Assembly (NCBI GenBank): GCA_028687415.1
Contig: JAQUAC010000116.1
Coordinates: forward strand, 1-7,010
DNA: 7,010 bases
Reading direction: 5' to 3'
DNA from: Acidocella sp.
Lineage (GTDB): Bacteria > Pseudomonadota > Alphaproteobacteria > Acetobacterales > Acetobacteraceae
Shown here: piece by piece, positions 1 to 4,567 of the stretch
Numbering within the stretch: position 1 is the stretch's first letter
Layout: every line of letters begins with the position of its first letter
Program-made: the position numbers and the translations under genes
The notes under the pieces: generated by a model
The model's database searches: none
Told to the model about the DNA's origin: nothing
What the model saw: only the letters and a program-made list of their open reading frames with translations

Positions 1-386
1 GCAACGTCCCCGTGGTGCTGGAGGAATTACAGGCGCTGCGCAACACCGGCGTGCGCATCGCACTTGACGATTTCGGCACCGGCTTCTCCAATTTCAGCTA
101 CATCACGCACCTGCCTGCGGACATCATCAAAATCGACAAATCCTTCATCCAGCGCATCGGTGCTGACGAGCGCGCCGCCACGGTCGTACGCTCCCTCATC
201 AAGCTCGCCCACCAGCTGGATTACAGCGTGGTGGCCGAGGGCATCGAGTCCGAACGGACCTATAAGCTGCTCAAATCCTGGAACTGCAACGAAGGCCAGG
301 GCTTCTATATGAGCCCGCCGCTGGATGCCGCACGCTTCGCCCAGACCCTGAACCTCTCCAACATACCAGTCGTCGCGGCGGAATAA
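1..386 (+). CDS. EAL-domain protein, C-terminal part (c-di-GMP phosphodiesterase type), 5' truncated by window edge
   Basis: The reading frame is open from base 3 to a TAA at 384-386, giving 127 residues; the gene starts outside the window. The fragment is the second half of an EAL domain, which hydrolyses the second messenger cyclic-di-GMP to pGpG. Visible signature segments in order are LDDFGTGFS (fragment residues 21-29), IIKIDKSFI, VVAEGIE and GQGFYMSPPL. These supply the Asp pair and the Lys, Glu and Gln positions needed for metal binding and catalysis, so this half looks active. The EAL/ELL motif itself and any GGDEF, PAS or membrane sensor part lie upstream and cannot be judged. Only about 20 residues follow the domain, so EAL is the C-terminal domain. 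The stop codon abuts the stop codon of the convergent prfC, leaving no room for a terminator between them. The internal GTG at 12 is not the real start. Confidence 0.93.
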   Translation, partial: NVPVVLEELQALRNTGVRIALDDFGTGFSNFSYITHLPADIIKIDKSFIQRIGADERAATVVRSLIKLAHQLDYSVVAEGIESERTYKLLKSWNCNEGQGFYMSPPLDAARFAQTLNLSNIPVVAAE

Positions 387-1955
387 CTACCGCCGCTCGC
401 GCGTCGCCGAGAATGTAATCTCCGGGAAGTTCTCCTTCATCCGGTTCAGCTCCCAGCTATTGCGCACCAGATACACCGGCGCGCCCTCGCGGTCCTCGCT
501 CATCGCGCTCTTGTTCATATCGATGAAGAATTTCAGCCGCGCCGTGTCTTCCGAGAAGATCCAGCGCGCTGTGTCGAACGGCGCGGGCTCGAACGCCATC
601 GGCACGTTATATTCCTGTTCGATGCGGGACGACAGCACGTCCAACTGCAACGCGCCGACCACGCCGATAATCCAGTCCGAGCCGTTCATCGGGCGGAATA
701 CTTGCGTCACACCTTCTTCCGCCAGATCCTCCAGCGCCTTCTTCAACTGCTTCGCCTTCATCGGGTCAGCCAGACGCACGCGGCGCAGAATCTCCGGCGC
801 GAAATCGGGGATGCCGGTGAAGCGCAGTTTTTCTCCCTCGGTCAGCGTATCGCCCACCCGCAGCGTGCCGTGGTTGGGAATACCGATGATGTCACCAGGG
901 TAAGCCTCTTCCGCCAGCGAGCGGTCCTGCGCGAAGAAGAAGATCGGCGCCTGAATCGCCATAGGCTTCTGCGTGCGCGAATGAATCAGCTTCATCCCGC
1001 GCGTGAACTTGCCTGAGCAGATGCGGGTAAAAGCAATGCGGTCGCGGTGCTGCGGGTCCATGTTCGCCTGCACCTTGAACACAAAACCAGTTACCGGCGT
1101 CTCATCCGGGCTCACGACGCGCGTATCCGCCGCGCGCGGCTGCGGCGGCGGCGCGTTGGCCACCAGCCCTTCCAGCAATTCGCGCACTGAGTAATCCTTC
1201 AACGCCGAACCAAAATACACCGGCGTCAAATGCCCCTCGGCAAAGGATTGCTGGTCGAATTCTGGGAAGGCCGCGCGGATCAGGTCCACATCCTCATCCA
1301 GCTGCGCCTGCTGCTCCGGCGGAATGGCGAAGCCTTGCCCCGCGCCTTCCTCACCCGGTTTCCGCGCGGAAACCAGCTTGTCGTTGCGCAGATCGTAACA
1401 GCCCTTGAACAGCCCGCCCATGCCGATCGGCCAGACCATCGGGCAAATATCCAGCGCCAGCGTGTTGGCGATCTCATCCAGCAACTCGAAGGCATTCTGC
1501 CCTTCCCGATCCACCTTGTTGATGAAAGTGGTGATGGGAATATTCCGCAGACGGCAAACCTCGAACAGCTTCTTGGTCTGCAACTCTATGCCCTTGGCCG
1601 CGTCGATCACCATCACCGCCGAATCCACGGCAGTCAGGGTACGGTACGTGTCCTCGGAGAAATCCTCATGGCCCGGCGTATCCAGCAGGTTGAACACCGC
1701 TCCGCCGAACTCGAAGGTCATGACCGAGGAAGTGACCGAGATGCCGCGCTGACGTTCGATCTTCATCCAGTCCGAACGCGTCTGCCGCCGGTCCTGCCGC
1801 GCCTTCACCATGCCCGCCTCGCGGATGGCACCGCCGAACAGCAGCAGCTTTTCCGTCAGCGTGGTCTTGCCGGCGTCCGGGTGGGAGATGATCGCGAAGG
1901 TACGGCGCGGCGGAATGCCGGTCGCGGTCCCGGTATGGGTGAGGGGCTGGTCCAT
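387..1955 (-). CDS. prfC: Peptide chain release factor 3 (RF3), GTPase
   Basis: The 522-aa product has the usual RF3 length (E. coli about 529 aa). RF3 is a cytoplasmic translational GTPase that drives RF1/RF2 off the ribosome after peptide release. The G-domain motifs are all present: P-loop SHPDAGKTT (24-32), switch I RGISVTSS (70-77), DTPGHEDF (92-99) and NKVD (146-149). RF3-typical stretches follow, such as TGFVFKVQANMDPQHRDR, EEAYPGDIIGIPNHGT, FTGIPDFAPE and VFRPMNGSDWIIGVVGALQ. The C-terminus FPEITFSATRE matches the family's ending. RF3 is told apart from EF-G and TypA by these segments and by the length. The ATG at 1953-1955 is preceded by a G-rich stretch (1960-1966) that can serve as a ribosome binding site. 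The gene lies 27 bp after the ABM gene on the same strand and is probably co-transcribed with it. No intrinsic terminator is visible at its 3' end. Confidence 0.97.
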   Translation of the reverse strand: MDQPLTHTGTATGIPPRRTFAIISHPDAGKTTLTEKLLLFGGAIREAGMVKARQDRRQTRSDWMKIERQRGISVTSSVMTFEFGGAVFNLLDTPGHEDFSEDTYRTLTAVDSAVMVIDAAKGIELQTKKLFEVCRLRNIPITTFINKVDREGQNAFELLDEIANTLALDICPMVWPIGMGGLFKGCYDLRNDKLVSARKPGEEGAGQGFAIPPEQQAQLDEDVDLIRAAFPEFDQQSFAEGHLTPVYFGSALKDYSVRELLEGLVANAPPPQPRAADTRVVSPDETPVTGFVFKVQANMDPQHRDRIAFTRICSGKFTRGMKLIHSRTQKPMAIQAPIFFFAQDRSLAEEAYPGDIIGIPNHGTLRVGDTLTEGEKLRFTGIPDFAPEILRRVRLADPMKAKQLKKALEDLAEEGVTQVFRPMNGSDWIIGVVGALQLDVLSSRIEQEYNVPMAFEPAPFDTARWIFSEDTARLKFFIDMNKSAMSEDREGAPVYLVRNSWELNRMKENFPEITFSATRERR

Positions 1956-1982
1956 CCCGCCCCCCTACCAAACTTCCCTGGC

Positions 1983-2273
1983 TTAAGCCACCACCTCGCC
2001 ATGCCACACATTCGGGGCTGCCGCGAAGCAATGCCCCACATTCCCGCGCCATTCCTGAAACTCCGGCGCCGCGCGGAATGTCACCATGTGGTGGTCGACA
2101 CTTTCCCACTGCACCTGCAGCACGAATTTCAGCGGATTCTCGACCGAACGCCGCAGCACCAGCCCGTGGCAACCGGCGGAGCGCAGAAACGCCGGCTTGC
2201 TTTTCTCTACCCCGGCGATGAACTCCGCCTCCATCCCCGGCTTCACTTCAATTTCAGCAAACTCAGTGACCAT
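1983..2273 (-). CDS. ABM-fold (antibiotic biosynthesis monooxygenase-like) small protein
   Basis: This 96-aa protein is a single ferredoxin-like ABM (dimeric alpha/beta barrel) domain. It opens with a beta strand ending in KPG (11-13), followed by a helix (EAEFIAGVEKSKPAFL). A middle strand SAGCHGLVLRRS and a strand FVLQVQWES with the family's conserved Trp (56) come next, then His61/His62 and a helix with FxxxPEFQEW. ABM proteins include small cofactor-free monooxygenases, haem-degrading enzymes and many of unknown role; the sequence does not decide between these. A reading frame open further upstream would overlap the FAH gene. The ATG at 2271-2273 is preferred because GGAGGA (2278-2283) lies 4 bp before it. 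It starts 1 bp after the FAH stop, so translation is probably coupled. The substrate is unknown; the FAH neighbour suggests a catabolic or detoxification step. Confidence 0.85.
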   Translation of the reverse strand: MVTEFAEIEVKPGMEAEFIAGVEKSKPAFLRSAGCHGLVLRRSVENPLKFVLQVQWESVDHHMVTFRAAPEFQEWRGNVGHCFAAAPNVWHGEVVA

Positions 2274-2274
2274 T

Positions 2275-3120
2275 CTATCCTCCAACCGTCTTGCACACCT
2301 GTTCACCCAACCCCTGCACACCAAGGCGCAGCGACTGACCGGGGCGCAAATAAACCGGCTCGGGCTTCTTGCCCATGCCCACCCCAGCCGGCGTGCCAGT
2401 GGCGATGATGTCGCCCGGATACAAAGTAATGAACTGGCTGACATAGCTCACCAGGTTCTTCACGCCGAAGATCATGTTCGCGGTAGTGCCGTCCTGCATA
2501 CGCACGCCGTCCACCTCGGTCCATAACGCCAGATTCTGCGGGTCCGGCACCTCGTCCTTGGTTACCAGATACGGCCCCACCGGCCCGAAGCTGTCGCACC
2601 CCTTGCCCTTGTCCCATGTGCCGCCGCGCTGGGTCTGGTACTCGCGCTCGCTCACATCGTTAACCGCCGTGTAACCGGCCACGTAATCCAGCGCCTCCGC
2701 CTCGCTCACCCGGCTGGCCTTGGTGCCGATCACCACTCCCAGCTCTACCTCCCAATCTGTCTTCAGGCTGCCCGGTGGAATGACGATATCGTCATAAGGA
2801 CCGGAAAAAGCCGAGAGCGATTTCAGGAACAGAATCGGCTCCTTCGGGAGCTTGCCACCCGTCTCCGCCGCATGGTCGGCATAGTTCAGCCCTATACACA
2901 CGAAGTTCAGCGGACGCGGAATTGCCGGGCCGATCTGCGGCGTCACCTTCAGGTCCGGCAACGTATTCGGGTCGATTTTTTGCAGCTGCGCCAGCCAGTC
3001 GGGGCTAAGCACCTCGCCGGTCACATGTCCCAGCACGTCTTCCAGCGCACGCACCTGGCCGTTCGCATCCAGCACGCCCCATTTTTCTTCCCCAGTCTTC
3101 CCGTAGCGCAAAAGCTTCAT
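2275..3120 (-). CDS. Fumarylacetoacetate hydrolase (FAH)-family hydrolase/lyase
   Basis: The 281-aa protein has an N-terminal FAH-associated region (MKLLRYG..., 1-60) and a full FAH catalytic domain. Signature pieces are FVCIGLNYADHAAE (73-86, with His83), PILFLKS (95-101) and DWEVELGVVIG (122-132). Glu124 and Glu126 and the Asp155 of NDVSER form the usual divalent-metal site. KGKGCDSFGPVGP (171-183) and GDIIATGTPAGVG (236-248) complete it. The family cleaves C-C bonds or isomerises or decarboxylates acylpyruvate-type compounds in aromatic and sugar-acid catabolism. Length and motifs fit homoprotocatechuate-pathway and 2,4-diketo-3-deoxy sugar-acid hydrolase subgroups equally well, so no exact substrate is assigned. 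The ATG at 3118-3120 gives the normal family N-terminus; an open frame 24 codons longer has no family match. It is the first gene of a likely FAH-ABM-prfC operon. Confidence 0.93.
   Translation of the reverse strand: MKLLRYGKTGEEKWGVLDANGQVRALEDVLGHVTGEVLSPDWLAQLQKIDPNTLPDLKVTPQIGPAIPRPLNFVCIGLNYADHAAETGGKLPKEPILFLKSLSAFSGPYDDIVIPPGSLKTDWEVELGVVIGTKASRVSEAEALDYVAGYTAVNDVSEREYQTQRGGTWDKGKGCDSFGPVGPYLVTKDEVPDPQNLALWTEVDGVRMQDGTTANMIFGVKNLVSYVSQFITLYPGDIIATGTPAGVGMGKKPEPVYLRPGQSLRLGVQGLGEQVCKTVGG
2278..2283 (-). promoter_or_regulatory. Shine-Dalgarno site of the ABM gene, embedded in FAH codons
   Basis: On the - strand GGAGGA is both a near-perfect Shine-Dalgarno sequence and the last two codons (Gly-Gly) of the FAH gene. 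TAG, one A and then the ATG of the ABM gene follow. The site fixes the ABM start and implies that ribosomes finishing FAH can re-initiate on the ABM gene. Confidence 0.8.
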
Positions 3121-3259
3121 GGTATCCGTCCCTGTTACATCCTGAAATGAGCGTGCAGCACAAAGCTGGGTGGCGCACATGGGTCGTGTCAAGGCGCGGT
3201 TTTCATATTACCAACCATACTACCAACAGAGTTCGTTGGGAGAGAGAGTAGCCAGAATC
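3121..3259. promoter_or_regulatory. Divergent promoter region between the FAH and YciI-family genes
   Basis: This 139-bp spacer must hold the start signals for the FAH operon (-) and for yciI (+). On the - strand a perfect TTGACA lies at 3187-3192, but no good -10 hexamer sits 16-18 bp after it. A possible extended -10 of the form TGGTAATAT on the - strand overlaps 3206-3214. On the + strand no convincing -35/-10 pair was found. CCAAC/GTTGG repeats (listed separately) sit in the middle. The promoters are therefore not placed exactly. Confidence 0.45.
3209..3239. repeat. Short CCAAC direct and inverted repeats, possible operator
   Basis: TACCAAC occurs twice (3209-3215 and 3221-3227), 12 bp apart start to start, close to one helical turn. 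The second copy is followed 7 bp later by the inverted arm GTTGG (3235-3239), so CCAAC-N7-GTTGG forms a small dyad. The cluster lies 20-50 bp upstream of the yciI start in a divergent promoter region, where an activator or repressor could bind. The repeats are short and could be chance. Confidence 0.3.
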
Positions 3260-3550
3260 ATGCCTTTATATGCTCTGCACGCACTGGACCGGCCAAACAC
3301 CTTGCCGCTTCGCATGGAATATTATGCGGAACACCGCGCTTTCGCCGAGGAAGCCGTGGCCCGAGGCATCAAAATCGTCATGTCAGGCCCACTACAATCG
3401 GATGACGGTGAGATCATGACCGGCTCGTTGTTTCTTCTGGAGGCAGCGGACCGCGCCGCGGTAGAAGCCTTCGTCGCCGAGAATCCATTTACAAAGCACA
3501 ATGTCTGGGGCGAGGTCAGCATCCGCCGTTTCTACCGACGGGCTGGCTAA
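3260..3550 (+). CDS. YciI-family protein
   Basis: This 96-aa single-domain protein has the YciI (ferredoxin-like dimeric alpha/beta) pattern. A first strand MPLYALHALDRP is followed by the conserved His of the R-x-x-H-like helix (AEHRAF, His25). Next come a glycine-proline turn (SGPL, 42-45), a GS strand (TGSLFLLEA, 54-62), a helix, and the ENPF (74-77) and VWGEVSIRRF (82-91) segments. YciI proteins resemble muconolactone isomerase and the C-C or dehalogenase accessory enzymes of aromatic catabolism, but most have no proven reaction. The ATG at 3260-3262 gives the family's normal N-terminus; an in-frame extension to 3170 has no family character. A ribosome site is weak (purine run 3238-3247, rather distant). 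The gene faces away from the FAH gene and ends just before a strong terminator. Confidence 0.9.
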   Translation: MPLYALHALDRPNTLPLRMEYYAEHRAFAEEAVARGIKIVMSGPLQSDDGEIMTGSLFLLEAADRAAVEAFVAENPFTKHNVWGEVSIRRFYRRAG

Positions 3551-3574
3551 CCCCCAACATCACGGCTTGAATAC

Positions 3575-3618
3575 AACAAAGGCACGGCTCATTCACATGG
3601 GCCGTGCCTTTGTTACGT
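3575..3618 (+). terminator. Rho-independent terminator of the YciI-family gene
   Basis: A perfect 14-bp stem (3575-3588 paired with 3601-3614, core GGCACGGC/GCCGTGCC) closes a 12-nt loop. It is followed by ACGTTTT, and the stem's 3' arm itself ends CCTTTGTT. It begins 24 bp after the yciI stop. The mirror strand also ends in a T-rich run, so it may stop transcription both ways. Confidence 0.85.
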
Positions 3619-3624
3619 TTTGCC

Positions 3625-3654
3625 AAAAAAAAAGGCCGACCTTTGCGGCCGGCC
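3625..3654 (-). terminator. Rho-independent terminator on the - strand
   Basis: Read on the - strand, a GC stem (GGCCG paired with CGGCC: 3634-3638 with 3646-3650, or in a second register with 3650-3654) is followed directly by nine T residues (3633 down to 3625). This is a classic intrinsic terminator. It serves transcripts coming from the right: either the ParA gene with a ~220-nt 3' tail, or a separate small RNA. Confidence 0.8.
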
Positions 3655-3757
3655 CAGCATCTCTTTGGATGCCGTTTCTTTGCTCCCTAAACTTGGCGGC
3701 TGACATTATGCTTTTTAATGAAGCGGTTACCCGTTCACCATTTTTACTCATACCACG
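3625..3757 (-). ncRNA. Candidate small RNA (about 130 nt)
   Basis: A sigma70-like promoter on the - strand (-35 at 3787-3792, -10 at 3764-3769) would start a transcript near 3757, and the terminator stops it at 3625. The predicted 3' end carries two successive hairpins: GCATC/GATGC (3668-3672 with 3657-3661, 6-nt loop), then the GC terminator stem and T9. No protein frame with normal codon use or a ribosome site is seen. The transcript matches no RNA family I recognise, and the exact 5' end is inferred. The alternative is that this is only the untranslated tail of the ParA transcript. Confidence 0.35.
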
Positions 3758-3763
3758 TTACAG

Positions 3764-3792
3764 ATTGTGGCGGAAAAAAGATGGGATGACAA
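3764..3792 (-). promoter_or_regulatory. Putative sigma70-type promoter for the small-RNA candidate
   Basis: On the - strand TTGTCA (3787-3792, 5 of 6 matches to TTGACA) and CACAAT (3764-3769, 4 of 6 to TATAAT) are separated by exactly 17 bp. It points to the T9 terminator about 135 bp away. One such pair can arise by chance in AT-rich DNA. Confidence 0.35.
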
Positions 3793-3816
3793 GTCTCGAC
3801 ATGCTCTTTTCTGCAG

Positions 3817-3848
3817 TTTTTTATCAGTAATGGGTATTTTTTTTATCA
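3817..3848. repeat. Direct repeat TTTTTTATCA
   Basis: The 10-mer TTTTTTATCA occurs at 3817-3826 and 3839-3848, 22 bp apart start to start (about two helical turns), just beyond the ParA stop. It could be a binding site for a partition or nucleoid protein, or low-complexity chance. Confidence 0.35.
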
Positions 3849-3873
3849 CATCGTTATCTAGGTTTACTATCTC

Positions 3874-4503
3874 TCAGGCCAAAAGCTCCCGCAGCGCCGC
3901 CACCGCGCTCTGCAGCTCATCCGCCGCCTGGGTCGCTGGCCCGGCCTCCGTCACACCCAGCCCGTCGGCAAAAGCATTCGCGTACCCGGCGCGGTTCGCC
4001 AGCGCCACCGGCAGCAGCGTCAACCCGCGCGCGGCAATCTCCGCCTCCATGCGCTTGCGCAGACGCGAGGCCGCGGGTGCCCGGTTGAACACCAGCGCTG
4101 CCCGGCGTTTTTCCTCCGCCGCCAGCTTCAGCGTGCCCTCCGCGGCCCATAAATCGGGCGGCGACGGGTTCAGCGGAATCAACACGAGGTCCGCGCCACG
4201 AATCGCCCGGCGCGCATCGCTGTCGATCACCGGCGGTGTGTCGATAAGCACGAAATCGTGCGCCGCCTTCAGCTTCTCCAACTCATTCGCCAAACGCCAG
4301 CCGGAGACCGTGGCAAGCGTGATCTGGCTCCCCGCCTTGGGCGCCGCCTCACGCAGCTTTCCCCACAATGTCAGGCTGCCTTGTGGATCAATATCCATCA
4401 GCGCCACCCGTCCCGCCCCGGCCAGGGCGACAGCAAATTGCGCCGCCAGCATGGTCTTGCCTGCGCCGCCTTTTTGCTGTGCAACCGCGATAACTTTGCC
4501 CAT
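3874..4503 (-). CDS. Orphan short ParA-family (ParF-like) ATPase
   Basis: The 209-aa product is a short ParA/MinD-type deviant Walker ATPase. It has QKGGAGKT (10-17, with signature Lys11 and Walker Lys16), Walker A' MDIDPQGS (36-43) and Walker B LIDTPP (86-91). The segment LIPLNPSPPDLWA (108-120) is typical of the ParF group. It has no N-terminal DNA-binding domain. Such ATPases bind non-specific DNA as ATP dimers and position plasmids, chromosomes, chemoreceptor clusters or other cargo. A partner (ParB, ParG, or a cargo adaptor) is expected, but none is seen on either side. Its codon use matches the chromosome, which argues against a recent plasmid remnant. AGGAGA (4514-4519) lies 10 bp before the ATG; a TTG one codon upstream would sit at 7 bp. 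I chose ATG. It is divergent from nnr. Confidence 0.92.
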   Translation of the reverse strand: MGKVIAVAQQKGGAGKTMLAAQFAVALAGAGRVALMDIDPQGSLTLWGKLREAAPKAGSQITLATVSGWRLANELEKLKAAHDFVLIDTPPVIDSDARRAIRGADLVLIPLNPSPPDLWAAEGTLKLAAEEKRRAALVFNRAPAASRLRKRMEAEIAARGLTLLPVALANRAGYANAFADGLGVTEAGPATQAADELQSAVAALRELLA

Positions 4504-4567
4504 CAATAAAGAATCTCCTGCTTAGCCAGACTAAACCGCATATTCTTTTGAAAGGCTAAATGTTTCT
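4504..4567. promoter_or_regulatory. Divergent ParA/nnr promoter region with TTAG/CTAA repeats
   Basis: This 64-bp spacer separates two divergent genes and must contain, or overlap, both start regions. TTAGCC (4522-4527) and GGCTAA (4554-4559) form a 6-bp inverted repeat. A smaller dyad TTAG-N5-CTAA lies at 4522-4534, and CTAAA recurs at 4531-4535 and 4556-4560. A weak -10-like TATTCT lies at 4541-4546 on the + strand. ParA-family proteins sometimes autoregulate, but binding here is a guess. Confidence 0.4.
4514..4519 (-). promoter_or_regulatory. Shine-Dalgarno site of the ParA-family gene
   Basis: AGGAGA on the - strand lies 10 bp upstream of the ATG at 4501-4503 and 7 bp upstream of an in-frame TTG at 4504-4506. 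Its spacing slightly favours TTG, while codon preference favours ATG; the two differ by one residue. Confidence 0.65.

Larger units (their letters stand above)
3655..3873. other. AT-rich non-coding stretch between the terminators and the ParA gene
   Basis: Most of this ~220-bp segment is clearly richer in A/T than the surrounding genes. It contains T runs (3817-3822, 3837-3844) and an A run (3774-3779). All frames are broken or have atypical codons. It holds the candidate small-RNA promoter and body (- strand) and a direct repeat. I see no tRNA signature or insertion-sequence end. Confidence 0.6.

Noticed and set aside
1230..2408. 392-codon open frame on the + strand across prfC, the ABM gene and the start of the FAH gene region
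   Set aside because: It lies antisense to three genes with clear family motifs. Its product is rich in Arg, His, Pro and Gln with no domain pattern, as expected for an antisense shadow in GC-rich DNA.
3593..3751. 52-codon - strand open frame beginning MSKNGERVTASLK, considered as a small ParA partner
   Set aside because: It has no Shine-Dalgarno, uses codons unlike its neighbours, and reads through the T9 terminator and the next hairpin. It does not look like a ribbon-helix-helix protein. A leaderless or dual-function RNA is not fully excluded.
3501..3830. 109-codon + strand open frame overlapping the end of the YciI-family gene
   Set aside because: It runs through both terminator hairpins, has no ribosome site and shows no family character.
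3655..3873. Search of the AT-rich spacer for a tRNA, tmRNA, 6S RNA, attachment site or insertion-sequence end
   Set aside because: No T-loop signature, CCA end, long bulged hairpin, terminal inverted repeats or target duplication was seen.
3767..4525. 252-codon open frame on the + strand antisense to the ParA gene
   Set aside because: The Ser/Ala-rich product has no motif, and the opposite strand encodes complete deviant Walker motifs.
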